This document shows positions 1 to 8,687 of a stretch of 32,820 nucleotides of DNA, in pieces. The DNA is from Spirochaetaceae bacterium. Its GTDB lineage: Bacteria > Spirochaetota > Spirochaetia > SZUA-6 > Fen-1364. The notes under the pieces were generated by a model. That model saw only the letters and a list, made by a program, of their open reading frames with translations. It searched no databases and was not told the origin of the DNA. The position numbers and the translations under genes were made by a program. The stretch's first letter is position 1; each line of letters opens with the position of its first letter. The DNA lies in the NCBI GenBank assembly GCA_003170115.1, contig PMZS01000282.1, positions 1-32,820 of the forward strand. The letters are read 5' to 3'.

Positions 1-1
1 C

Positions 2-1156
2 GACCAGACCCGGGCCGAGGTGCTGGAGAAGAGCCTCGCGGAGGTGTTCGAGAGCGTCGAAAAGAAGCCGATCCCGTATGCGACCCCCGAGATCAAGTCG
101 GAGGAGGCCCTGGAGCTGGGCAAGGACTTCTCCTTCGAGGTGATCTACGACACGTACCCCGCGATCGAGCTCGGACCGTACCTGGGGCTCGAGGTCGACC
201 AGCCGGAGTGGGAGATCACGGACGAGGACCTCGGACGGGAGCTCAAGGGGATCCAGGAGCAGAACGCCCTCTTCACGGACAAGGACGAAGGCGTCGTGGA
301 GACCGGCAACATCGTGAACACCGACTACGTCGAGCTGGACGAGTCGGGCGCCGAGAAACCCGGCACGAAACGCGAAGCGTTCGTGTTCGAGGTCGGCACC
401 GGCTACAACGTCTACAAGGTCGACGATGAAATGCTCGCAATGAAGAAGGCGGAGACCAAGCTCGTCACCAAGACCTTCGCGGAGGACTTCGAGACGAAGG
501 CACTCGCGGGAAAGACGGTAATGCTTCGAATCACGCTGAACAGCATCAAGGAGAAGAAACTCCCCGAGATCAACGACGAGCTCGCGCAGGACATCAGTGA
601 GAAGTTTCAGACCCTGGATGACCTGAAGGCGGACATTCGCAAAAAGCTCGAGGATGCGGTGAAGTCGGCGCTGCGCTCGAAGACGATCACACGGGTCCTC
701 GATTCAGTCGTGGAGACGAGCACGATCCCGCTCCCTGCTTCAATGGTAGACTACCAGCTGGAGGCCATGTGGCAGGACTACGCCAACCAGCTCCGCATCG
801 ACGAGAAGCGGCTTGCCGCGCTTCTGGAGCAGCAGGGCAGGAGCGTGGAGGACGTGCGCAAGGAATGGTTGCCGTCCGCCGAGAAGCGGGCTCGGCTTCA
901 GCTTGTGGTCTCCGAGATCGCCAGGAAGGAAGGGATCGGCATCGAGGACAGCGACCTGGATGCGGAGATCGCGAAGATGGCGGATGAGCGCAAGGTCACG
1001 ACGGCCGAACTGAAGGAGAGCCTTGCGAAGAACAAACTCGAGGACTACATGCGGAGCAACCTCCGCATGGACAAGCTGTACGACTTCCTCCTTTCAAAAA
1101 CCAAGCTCCGGCTGTCCGAAAAGCGGAAAGTATTGGACATTCTCCAGGGGAATTAG
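2..1156 (+). CDS. tig: Trigger factor, ribosome-associated chaperone (5' truncated)
   Basis: This is the C-terminal 384 residues or so of trigger factor, the ribosome-bound peptidyl-prolyl isomerase and chaperone that meets nascent chains. The reading frame is open to the left window edge, so the N-terminal ribosome-binding part (about 65-70 residues by comparison with E. coli) lies outside; the GTG at position 20 is internal and not a start. What is visible is the end of the N-terminal domain (EVLEKSLAEVFE, then YDTYPAIEL), the FKBP-like segment around 300-560, and a long, charged, mainly helical C-terminal domain. Its position directly upstream of clpP-clpX-lon is the classical tig-clp-lon order. 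The family call rests on overall resemblance and this context. Confidence 0.93.
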   Translation, partial: DQTRAEVLEKSLAEVFESVEKKPIPYATPEIKSEEALELGKDFSFEVIYDTYPAIELGPYLGLEVDQPEWEITDEDLGRELKGIQEQNALFTDKDEGVVETGNIVNTDYVELDESGAEKPGTKREAFVFEVGTGYNVYKVDDEMLAMKKAETKLVTKTFAEDFETKALAGKTVMLRITLNSIKEKKLPEINDELAQDISEKFQTLDDLKADIRKKLEDAVKSALRSKTITRVLDSVVETSTIPLPASMVDYQLEAMWQDYANQLRIDEKRLAALLEQQGRSVEDVRKEWLPSAEKRARLQLVVSEIARKEGIGIEDSDLDAEIAKMADERKVTTAELKESLAKNKLEDYMRSNLRMDKLYDFLLSKTKLRLSEKRKVLDILQGN

Positions 1157-1194
1157 GTACCATTAAGGATGAATGAAACAGAGGCGGAACTTCG

Positions 1195-1815
1195 ATGAAT
1201 GAGATGGACACCAACCTCGTCCCCATCGTCATCGAGCAGACGGGACGCGGGGAGCGGTCGTACGATATCTATTCCCGGCTCCTGAAGGATCGCATCGTGT
1301 TCGTGGATGGTGAGATCTACGACGTGAACGCGGACCTCGTGGTGGCACAGCTCCTGTTCCTCGAATCCCAGGACCCCGAGAAGGACATCCATCTCTACGT
1401 GAACTCGCCGGGCGGCACGGTGACCGCGGGGCTTGCCATCTACGATACGATCCAGTACATCAAGCCGAACGTGCAGACCATCTGCATCGGCCAGGCGGCA
1501 TCCATGGGCGCCCTGCTCCTTGCCTGCGGCACCCACGGCAAGCGCGTGGCCCTGCCCTCATCGCGCATACTCGTCCACCAGCCGTGGGGAGGAGTCTCGG
1601 GCCAGGCCGTGGACATCAGCATCCAGGCACGGGAGCTGGTGCGCATCAAGAAACTGATCGTCTCCTACTTCGCGGAGCATACGGGCAAAACCGCCGAAAT
1701 CGTCGAAAGGGATCTCGAGCGGGACTACTACATGTCCGCCGAGGAAGCCCTGGAGTACGGGCTCATCGACAAGATCCTGAAACGGGGAAAGAATGGCGAA
1801 AACCCCCAAAAGTGA
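1195..1815 (+). CDS. clpP: ATP-dependent Clp protease proteolytic subunit
   Basis: Serine peptidase that forms the tetradecameric degradation chamber of ClpXP. The 206-residue length is typical. The catalytic triad is intact: Ser103 in GQAASMGA, His128 in VHQP and Asp177 in RDYYMS, with the same spacing as the E. coli triad. The conserved YVNSPGG segment (68-74) is also present. The start ATG follows a GAGGCGG Shine-Dalgarno at 1181-1187; a short N-terminal extension ([10 protein letters not shown]) is probably a propeptide. It begins 38 nt after tig and its 3' end overlaps clpX by 23 nt, so the two are probably translationally coupled and made in a fixed ratio. Confidence 0.97.
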   Translation: MNEMDTNLVPIVIEQTGRGERSYDIYSRLLKDRIVFVDGEIYDVNADLVVAQLLFLESQDPEKDIHLYVNSPGGTVTAGLAIYDTIQYIKPNVQTICIGQAASMGALLLACGTHGKRVALPSSRILVHQPWGGVSGQAVDISIQARELVRIKKLIVSYFAEHTGKTAEIVERDLERDYYMSAEEALEYGLIDKILKRGKNGENPQK

Positions 1816-3046
1816 CGGTTTCAAGGTCTGCTCCTTCTGCGGGAAGAGCGCGGATGTCGCCCGGCGGCTGATTGCCGGCCCGGGCGTTTTCATCTGCGAC
1901 GAATGCGTGAACGTCTGCAAGAAGATCCTGGACGAGGAGGAAGAAAACCTCTCCCTCGAGTTCACGGAGGACATCCCCAAGCCGCGGGAGATCAAGGACT
2001 ACCTGGACCAGTACGTCATCGCGCAGGAGCAGGCCAAGAAGGTGCTCTCCGTCGCGGTCTACAACCACTACAAGAGGATCGCCCTTGGTCACAAGGTGCA
2101 GAACGAGGTGGAGCTGGAGAAGTCCAACGTCCTGCTCATCGGCCCGACGGGGACGGGGAAGACCCTGCTGGCCCGGACCCTGGCGCGCAAGCTGAAAGTG
2201 CCCTTCGCCATCGCGGACGCGACCACCCTCACCGAGGCCGGCTACGTCGGTGAAGACGTGGAGAACATCCTCCTGAAATTGATCCAGAACGCCGGCAACA
2301 ACATTTCCGCCGCCGAGCGCGGCATCGTCTACATTGACGAAATCGACAAGATCGCGCGGAAGAGCGGGGACAACCCGTCCATCACTCGCGACGTGTCGGG
2401 TGAAGGCGTGCAACAGGCGCTGCTGAAGATCGTGGAAGGGACGGTGGCCTCCGTTCCGCCCCAGGGAGGCCGCAAGCATCCCAACCAGGAGATGCTGCGA
2501 ATAGATACGACCAACATTCTCTTCATCTGCGGCGGGGCCTTCGTCGGCCTGGACGGCATCGTGGAGCAGCGGACGATCGCGCATCCGATGGGTTTCGGCT
2601 CGAACCCCAAGGGCGCCGGGGAGAAAGACCTCCTTGCCCTGTACTCCCAGCTGCAGCCGGACGACCTGATCCGCTACGGCCTCATCCCCGAGTTCGTCGG
2701 GCGCCTGCCCATTGTGGTTCCCCTGGAGGAGCTGGATGCCGTTGCGCTCCGCCGCATCATCACCGAGCCGCACAACGCCGTCCTCAAGCAGTACCAGGCC
2801 TCCTTCAAGCTGGACGACGTGGAGCTGGAGTTCGAGGAGCGCGCCATTGATGCCATCGCGCGAAAGGCCATTGAGCGCAAGACGGGTGCGCGGGGCCTGC
2901 GTGCCATCGTGGAAGCGCTCATGATGGACATCATGTTCGACATTCCTTCCATCAAGGGAGCGAAAAAGGTGATCATCACGGAGAGCGTGGTCACGAGCGC
3001 GGAGCGGCCCGAGATCGTCCTGTCCGGCCAGAAGAAAACCGCGTAG
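1793..3046 (+). CDS. clpX: Clp protease ATPase subunit ClpX
   Basis: AAA+ unfoldase that recognises tagged or damaged proteins and feeds them into ClpP. The 417 residues show, in order: an N-terminal zinc-binding domain with Cys13, Cys16, Cys35 and Cys38; Walker A GPTGTGKT at 117-124; the pore loop GYVG at 150-153; Walker B ending in DEID at 182-185; the RKH pore motif at 227-229; a ClpP-docking hydrophobic loop (MGF, 266-268, in place of the usual IGF); and the sensor-2 motif GARGLR near the C-terminus. All functional motifs are intact. The start lies inside the end of clpP (23-nt overlap), behind a GGGGAAAG ribosome-binding sequence. Confidence 0.97.
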   Translation: MAKTPKSDGFKVCSFCGKSADVARRLIAGPGVFICDECVNVCKKILDEEEENLSLEFTEDIPKPREIKDYLDQYVIAQEQAKKVLSVAVYNHYKRIALGHKVQNEVELEKSNVLLIGPTGTGKTLLARTLARKLKVPFAIADATTLTEAGYVGEDVENILLKLIQNAGNNISAAERGIVYIDEIDKIARKSGDNPSITRDVSGEGVQQALLKIVEGTVASVPPQGGRKHPNQEMLRIDTTNILFICGGAFVGLDGIVEQRTIAHPMGFGSNPKGAGEKDLLALYSQLQPDDLIRYGLIPEFVGRLPIVVPLEELDAVALRRIITEPHNAVLKQYQASFKLDDVELEFEERAIDAIARKAIERKTGARGLRAIVEALMMDIMFDIPSIKGAKKVIITESVVTSAERPEIVLSGQKKTA

Positions 3047-3057
3047 CCGGCCTTCTC

Positions 3058-5670
3058 ATGAAACTGCTGCAGAAGAAGCACGAGCTTTTCATGGTTCCCC
3101 TGAAGGATCTCGTCGTGTTCCCCCGGATGATCGTCCCCTTTTTCGTCGGGCGTCGGCGCTCGGTGAGAAGCGTGGAGGAGGCCGGCCGGCTCGGACGACC
3201 TCTTTTCCTGGCGGCCCAGAAGAAGACCGCCGTGGAGGAACCGGGCGAGCGCGACGTAAACGCGGTCGGCACCATCGCGCGCGTGCTGCAAATGACAAAG
3301 ATGCCGGACGGCAAGCTCCGGCTGCTCGTGGAAGGGCTGGAGCGCGCCGCCGTGGTGAAGTACACCGAGACGCGCGACTGCCTCCAGGCGGTGGTGCGGA
3401 CGCTCCGCCCGGCACCCGAGGTGACGCCCCAGCTCGCCGCGCTCATGCGGACGGTCCTCACTCAGTTCAGCCAGTACAACGAGGTGGCAAAGAAGGTGCC
3501 CGCCGAGGCAGTAACTGCCATCGAGTCCGCGGAAGGTCCGGACCTCCTCGTCGATCTGGTGGCGGGAAACCTCCCCCTGAAGCTCGAGCAGAAGATGGAG
3601 CTTCTCTCCCTGGAGGACGTGAAGGAGCGCCTGGAGCGCTGCGCCGCGATCGTGGGCTCCGAGATCGAGCTGGCCAGCCTCGAGCAGGAGATCACGGGGA
3701 AGGTCCGACGCAAACTGGAGAAGACGCAGAAGGACTACTTTCTCAATGAGCAATTGAAGGAGATCCAGAAGGAGCTGGGCGCCGAAGGGGACGATCCCAC
3801 GGGGGCCAAGGAGCTCGAGGAGAAAGTGAAGGCGAAGGGCCTGCCGACGGAGGTCGTGGAGAAGTGCCAGAAGGAGCTGAAGAGGCTGGGACGGATGCAG
3901 CCTCTTTCGCCGGAGTCGGCGCTGCTGCGCACCTACCTGGAATGGGTGGTGGATCTGCCCTGGAAGGAAGCCACCGCCGACAACCGCGACATCGAGCGCG
4001 CGCGGCAGATACTGGACGAGGACCACTATGACCTGAAAAAGGTGAAGGAGAGGATCCTGGACTTCATCGCCGTGCGGCAGTTGAAGAGCCGGGTAAAAGG
4101 TCCCATCCTCTGCTTCATCGGGCCTCCCGGAACGGGCAAGACGTCCCTGGGCAGGTCAGTCGCGCGCTCGCTGGGCCGCAGCTTCGTGCGCGTCTCCCTC
4201 GGCGGCGTGCGCGACGAGGCGGAGATCCGCGGGCACCGCAAGACCTACGTGGGCGCCCTCCCGGGAAAGATCATCCAGTCCATGCGGAAGGCGGGCTCCC
4301 GCAATCCCGTTTTCCTTCTCGACGAGATCGACAAGATGAGCTCCGACTGGCGCGGAGATCCCGCCTCCGCCCTCCTGGAGGTCCTTGACCCCGAGCAGAA
4401 CCACACCTTCATGGATCACTACCTCGAGGTTCCATACGACCTGTCCAATGTCATGTTCATCACCACCGCGAACTCCACCCACAACATTCCCTATCCTCTG
4501 CGCGACAGGATGGAGGTGATCGAGATCTCGGGATACACCGAGTTCGAGAAGGAAAAAATCGCGGAGAAGTTCCTCGTGCCCAAGCAGATCCAGGAAAACG
4601 GACTGGAGTGGGCCGACATCGTGTTCCAGCGTTCCGCGATCATGCGGCTCATCCGCGCGTACACCCTGGAAGCCGGGGTGCGCAACCTGGAACGGGAGAT
4701 AGCCAACATTCTGCGCAAGATCGCGCGCGAGGCGGTGAAGAGCGGCGCGACCACACCCGCGCCCATTTCGGTGCCCGCTGATCCGACCGCGGACGCGGTC
4801 CCTGATGACGCGGCTGCCACGCCAGCTGCCACGGCCGGTAGCGCCGCACCGGCAGCCCTCCCGCCTGGCCCGTCGATTGGCGACGATAAAGAGCCGCCTC
4901 TTCCCACGGCGGATTTCAAGGTGGTGGTGAGCGGCAGGTCCGTGGAGAAATACCTGGGCAAGGAGAAGTTCCAGGAGAGCGCTTTCTCCCAGGACGTGAC
5001 GCCGGGACTCGCCTACGGCCTTGCCTGGACGGAGCTGGGGGGACAGCTTCTGGCCGTCGAGGTGGCGATCGTGGCGGGCAAGGGCGAGCTCACCCTCACG
5101 GGAAGCCTCGGGGACGTGATGAAGGAGAGCGCGCAGGCGGCGCTCACATTCCTCCGCGCGCACCACGCGGCCCTCGGGATCACGCCGGACTTCACGAAGG
5201 ACCGCGACATCCACATTCATGTTCCCGAAGGCGCGATACCCAAGGACGGGCCGTCCGCCGGCATCACGCTTGCCGCCGCGCTTCTTTCGGCCGTGGCAGG
5301 CGCAGCCGTCGCACCAGGCTTCGCCATGACCGGAGAAATCACGCTCACCGGCCGCATCCTGCCGATCGGCGGGGTGAAGGAAAAAATGCTTGCCGCCCAC
5401 CGGTACAAGATGACGAATGTCCTCCTGCCGAGGCGGAACGAGAAGGACCTTGAAGAGATCCCCCCGGAAGTGATGCACCAGCTCCATTTCCACTTCGCGG
5501 ACTCCGTGCTGGATGCGCTGGCGATTCTTTTTCCGCACAGGAGCTTTGATGCGCAGGAGACACCGCACCCGGAGGGTGTCGTGGACGCGCTCCGTCGGGA
5601 CGTTCCCCTCGTCTCTGACGCCCCTGGGGTCCCCGCAGTCGAACCGGCCCTGGACCAGCCCTTGCTGTAA
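3058..5670 (+). CDS. lon: ATP-dependent Lon protease with a Pro/Ala-rich interdomain insert
   Basis: Single-chain AAA+ protease that degrades misfolded and regulatory proteins. In 870 residues it has the N-terminal LON substrate-binding domain (about 10-210, starting VPLKDLVVFP), a coiled helical region, Walker A GPPGTGKT (355-362), Walker B ending in DE (422-423), and a C-terminal S16 protease domain with the Ser733-Lys776 dyad (GPSAG and GGVKEK), spaced exactly as in E. coli Lon. The oddity is residues 562 to about 616: a low-complexity Pro/Ala-rich stretch between the AAA+ lid and the protease domain, where E. coli Lon has only a few linking residues. The annotated ATG lies 11 nt after clpX; an alternative in-frame ATG at 3091 would remove 11 residues and match the usual family start, so the start is uncertain. 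Confidence 0.96.
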   Translation: MKLLQKKHELFMVPLKDLVVFPRMIVPFFVGRRRSVRSVEEAGRLGRPLFLAAQKKTAVEEPGERDVNAVGTIARVLQMTKMPDGKLRLLVEGLERAAVVKYTETRDCLQAVVRTLRPAPEVTPQLAALMRTVLTQFSQYNEVAKKVPAEAVTAIESAEGPDLLVDLVAGNLPLKLEQKMELLSLEDVKERLERCAAIVGSEIELASLEQEITGKVRRKLEKTQKDYFLNEQLKEIQKELGAEGDDPTGAKELEEKVKAKGLPTEVVEKCQKELKRLGRMQPLSPESALLRTYLEWVVDLPWKEATADNRDIERARQILDEDHYDLKKVKERILDFIAVRQLKSRVKGPILCFIGPPGTGKTSLGRSVARSLGRSFVRVSLGGVRDEAEIRGHRKTYVGALPGKIIQSMRKAGSRNPVFLLDEIDKMSSDWRGDPASALLEVLDPEQNHTFMDHYLEVPYDLSNVMFITTANSTHNIPYPLRDRMEVIEISGYTEFEKEKIAEKFLVPKQIQENGLEWADIVFQRSAIMRLIRAYTLEAGVRNLEREIANILRKIAREAVKSGATTPAPISVPADPTADAVPDDAAATPAATAGSAAPAALPPGPSIGDDKEPPLPTADFKVVVSGRSVEKYLGKEKFQESAFSQDVTPGLAYGLAWTELGGQLLAVEVAIVAGKGELTLTGSLGDVMKESAQAALTFLRAHHAALGITPDFTKDRDIHIHVPEGAIPKDGPSAGITLAAALLSAVAGAAVAPGFAMTGEITLTGRILPIGGVKEKMLAAHRYKMTNVLLPRRNEKDLEEIPPEVMHQLHFHFADSVLDALAILFPHRSFDAQETPHPEGVVDALRRDVPLVSDAPGVPAVEPALDQPLL

Positions 5671-5682
5671 GGAGGGGCCTTC

Positions 5683-6873
5683 ATGAAGTTCGCCCGAAGG
5701 ATGTCGTCGGTCCATCGCTCGTTCATCCGTGAAATCCTGAAGGCCGCCGTCGATCCCGGGATCATTTCCTTTGCCGGAGGTCTTCCCAACCCGCGATTCT
5801 TTCCCGTGCGCGAGCTGGAGGAGGCGACGAGGAAGGTGCTGTCCTCCGACGGGGCTGCCGCTCTGCAGTACGCGACCACCGAAGGGTTTCCCCCGCTGAG
5901 GGAAATGATCGCCGCGCGTTATGCGGCGCGGGGAACCCGGGTGCGTCCTGAAGAGGTGCTGATCCTCAACGGCTCGCAGCAGGGGCTGGACCTCGTTGCC
6001 AAGGTATTCGTGGACCCGGGGGACGTGGTGCTGGTGGAAAGCCCCTCCTACCTCGCCGCCCTGCAGTGCTTCGGTTTCTTTGAGCCCCGGTTTCTGCCGC
6101 TGTTCATGGACAGTGACGGGGTCTGCGTGCGGGAGCTCACCGCCGCCCTGCGGGACGCGGAGCCGAAGCTCTTCTATGCCATTCCGAACTTCCAGAATCC
6201 CTCCGGCATCAGCTATTCACGGGAGCGGCGCCGCGAGGCGGCGAGGCTCCTCGCGGGCTCCTCCACGGTGCTGGTGGAAGACGACCCGTACGGGGAGATC
6301 CGCTTCATGGGAGAGGACCTGCCCTCGATCCGCGCCTGCATTTCGGAGGCCGGATCGACCGATTCATCGGTTCTCCTGGGAACGTTTTCCAAGATCGTCT
6401 CTCCCGGCGTGCGCCTGGGCTGGATCGTCGCCGGCACGGAGATCATGGAAAGGCTCGTGGTGGCCAAACAGGCTGCCGACCTTCATTCCAACGAGCTCAC
6501 CCAGCGCATCGTGCACCGCTACCTCAGCGACAACGATGTGAACGCTCATATCCAGCGGATCCGCGATGCCTACAAGCGTCAGCGCGACCTGATGGTAAGC
6601 GCGGTGAAGTCGCTCTTCCCCCCGGACGTGAGCTGCACGGAACCCGAGGGCGGGATGTTCCTGTGGATGACGCTTCCCCAGGCGGTGTCCGCCATGACCT
6701 TCTTCGAGAGGTCCCTCGAACGGAAGGTCACTTTCGTGCCCGGGGCCGCGTTCTTCACCTCGGGCGGCGGGGAGAACACCCTTCGGCTGAATTTCTCCAA
6801 TTGCGACGAGGCGATGATCGATGAAGGGATGACGAGGCTCGCACGGGTCTACTCCCAGATGCCGGGAGCTTGA
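5683..6873 (+). CDS. PLP-dependent aminotransferase (MocR/LysN-like, class I/II)
   Basis: Fold-type I aminotransferase of 396 residues, resembling 2-aminoadipate aminotransferase (LysN) and the catalytic half of MocR regulators, but without an N-terminal GntR DNA-binding domain. Visible marks are the opening FAGGLPNP (29-36), the ring-stacking region SPSYLAALQ, the NFQNPSG segment, the EDDPYGEIRF segment, the PLP-binding lysine Lys237 in TFSKIVSPGVRLGW, and the C-terminal substrate-carboxylate arginine in LRLNFS. The start is supported by a strong AAGGAGG at 5669-5675 that overlaps the lon stop codon, so it may be co-transcribed with lon. Likely substrates are aromatic, branched or 2-aminoadipate-type amino acids; the sequence does not decide which. 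Confidence 0.88.
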   Translation: MKFARRMSSVHRSFIREILKAAVDPGIISFAGGLPNPRFFPVRELEEATRKVLSSDGAAALQYATTEGFPPLREMIAARYAARGTRVRPEEVLILNGSQQGLDLVAKVFVDPGDVVLVESPSYLAALQCFGFFEPRFLPLFMDSDGVCVRELTAALRDAEPKLFYAIPNFQNPSGISYSRERRREAARLLAGSSTVLVEDDPYGEIRFMGEDLPSIRACISEAGSTDSSVLLGTFSKIVSPGVRLGWIVAGTEIMERLVVAKQAADLHSNELTQRIVHRYLSDNDVNAHIQRIRDAYKRQRDLMVSAVKSLFPPDVSCTEPEGGMFLWMTLPQAVSAMTFFERSLERKVTFVPGAAFFTSGGGENTLRLNFSNCDEAMIDEGMTRLARVYSQMPGA

Positions 6874-6898
6874 TCAACACCCCTGCAACCCATAGGAT
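6870..6898 (+). promoter_or_regulatory. Sigma-70-type promoter for the sensor kinase operon
   Basis: TTGATC (6870-6875), a 17-nt spacer, then TAGGAT (6893-6898). The -35 box overlaps the stop codon of the aminotransferase gene. Predicted transcription start is near 6905, just ahead of a GGAGG ribosome-binding site at 6911-6915. It gives the kinase, regulator and binding-protein genes their own promoter. Confidence 0.5.
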
Positions 6899-6922
6899 AG
6901 GGTTCGCTCTGGAGGCCGGTCT

Positions 6923-8683
6923 CTGAGACTCAGAAGCATACGCTCGAAGCTGCTTTTCTCCTTCGTCTCGGTGATCCTGCTCCCGCTCCTTACGCTTGGA
7001 ATTCTCGGGCCCTACATCTCGGCGCGAACGATAGAGAGCGAAGCCACAAGCCACACCGTGCAGCTCATCCGCCAGGTGACGCGGAACATCGAGTTCTACG
7101 TGCGCCAGACGGAAAGCATCATCTCCATTGTGGATGCCAACCCCGACGTGCAGGCGTTCATGTCGTTCCAGGGGTCTTCGCAGCCCTTCTCCCCGCGGGC
7201 CCAGGCAGCGGCCCGGCAGCTCCTGAAGTCGATCTCCGACGCGCATCCCGAGATCGCGGGAATCCTCGTGGTGAGCGCGGACAATCGCCCCCTGAGCAAC
7301 GAGATCCAGCCGATCACGCGTGATCCGCTCACCGACGAGAGCTGGTACAGGAAGGCGGTGGACAACCAGGGCACCGTGCAGCTCCTCCCCCGACCCATCG
7401 GCAGGAACCTGCGGAGCAGCCACGAGTACAGCGCCGACGAGGTGGTCTCCATTGTAAAGGCGGTCGTGGACCCCGGCTCGGGGCAGGTCCGGGGCGTCGT
7501 GCTCATCGACATGCGCCTGAAGGTCGTGGAGGCCATCTTCGACGACATGACCATCGGTCTGGGCGGATTCCTCTTCATCGAGGCGCCGGGCGGAGCCATC
7601 GTGTACACGCCCGTGAACCCCATCGTCTACCGCGTGCGCGACGAGTGGCTGGACACCCCGCGCACGAGCAGCGTTCGGCGCATCAAGGGGGAGGACTACC
7701 AGATCGTCTCCCAGGGCTCCGATTACACTCAATGGAAGACAATCGGAGTTTTCCCCCTGAACGAGATCATGAGCCAGGTGAGCACCATCCGCTATTACTC
7801 CCTGATCATTGCCGGAGTCACCGTGCTCGTGGCGCTCATTGTCGCGGTCTTCTTCACGAGCGGTATCGCGCGGCCGGTGATCGAGCTTCGGTCTCTCATG
7901 AAGGAAGCGGAGGAGGGCAACCTCGGGGTCAGGTTCGAGGGTCGGCAGGAGGACGAGATCGGCTATCTCGGCAAGAGCTTTAATACCATGATCGAGGAGG
8001 TCCAGAAGCTCATCGACATGGTCTACCGCGAGCAGCAGAGCAAGCGGGAGGCTGAGCTGAAGACCCTCCAGGAGCAGATCAAGCCCCATTTCCTCTACAA
8101 CACGCTGGACACCATCCAGTGGATGGCGCAGGAGCACGGCGCCCAGGACATCGTGAAAGTCGTCGGCGCGCTCACCAGCCTCTTCCGCATCGGTCTCTCG
8201 CGCGGCAAGGAGATGATCCGCGTGGCCGACGAGATGGAGCACGTCCGCAGCTATCTCATCATCCAGAAAGCGCGCTACGAGGACAAGTTCGACTTCACGC
8301 TCAGCACGGACGACGAGGTCCTCTCCTGCATGGTGTTGAAGCTCACCCTCCAGCCGCTCGTGGAGAACGCGATCTACCATGGCATCAAGGAGCGTCGGGG
8401 CCATGGCTTCGTCCGGGTGGAGGCGCTCCGCCGCGACGGGATGCTCGTCCTTCGCGTGAGCGATGACGGGGTGGGGATGACGCCGGCGAAGCTCGAGGAG
8501 GTGCGTGCCCTCCTCAGCGTCGTCCATCCGCACGGCGCCGGGCTCGAAGGCTACGGGGTTCACAATGTCCACGAGCGGATCCAGCTCTCCTTCGGCACGC
8601 GTTACGGCCTGCGCTTCGAGAGCGCACCGGACCGCGGCACCACCGTGGAGATCCTCCACCCGCTGTTGACCAGCGAGGAGTAG
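6923..8683 (+). CDS. YesM-type sensor histidine kinase (probable CTG start)
   Basis: Membrane sensor kinase of the YesM/LytS-like sugar-response family. From the proposed start it has 586 residues: a basic N-terminus and first membrane helix (about 8-30), a large extracytoplasmic dCACHE-like domain (about 33-285), a second membrane helix (292-313), a HAMP linker (about 313-365), the His_kinase domain with phosphoacceptor His389 in IKPHFLYNTLD, and an HATPase domain with N-box Asn482 (LVENAIYHG) and G-box DDGVGM (514-519). Between the upstream in-frame stop (6893) and GTG 6971 there is no ATG, GTG or TTG. CTG 6923 sits 7 nt after GGAGG (6911-6915) and restores the complete LRLRSIRSK anchor, so CTG is preferred; GTG 6971 would cut the first helix in half. 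It forms a two-component pair with the next gene, 4 nt downstream. Confidence 0.88.
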   Translation: MRLRSIRSKLLFSFVSVILLPLLTLGILGPYISARTIESEATSHTVQLIRQVTRNIEFYVRQTESIISIVDANPDVQAFMSFQGSSQPFSPRAQAAARQLLKSISDAHPEIAGILVVSADNRPLSNEIQPITRDPLTDESWYRKAVDNQGTVQLLPRPIGRNLRSSHEYSADEVVSIVKAVVDPGSGQVRGVVLIDMRLKVVEAIFDDMTIGLGGFLFIEAPGGAIVYTPVNPIVYRVRDEWLDTPRTSSVRRIKGEDYQIVSQGSDYTQWKTIGVFPLNEIMSQVSTIRYYSLIIAGVTVLVALIVAVFFTSGIARPVIELRSLMKEAEEGNLGVRFEGRQEDEIGYLGKSFNTMIEEVQKLIDMVYREQQSKREAELKTLQEQIKPHFLYNTLDTIQWMAQEHGAQDIVKVVGALTSLFRIGLSRGKEMIRVADEMEHVRSYLIIQKARYEDKFDFTLSTDDEVLSCMVLKLTLQPLVENAIYHGIKERRGHGFVRVEALRRDGMLVLRVSDDGVGMTPAKLEEVRALLSVVHPHGAGLEGYGVHNVHERIQLSFGTRYGLRFESAPDRGTTVEILHPLLTSEE

Positions 8684-8687
8684 GGCG

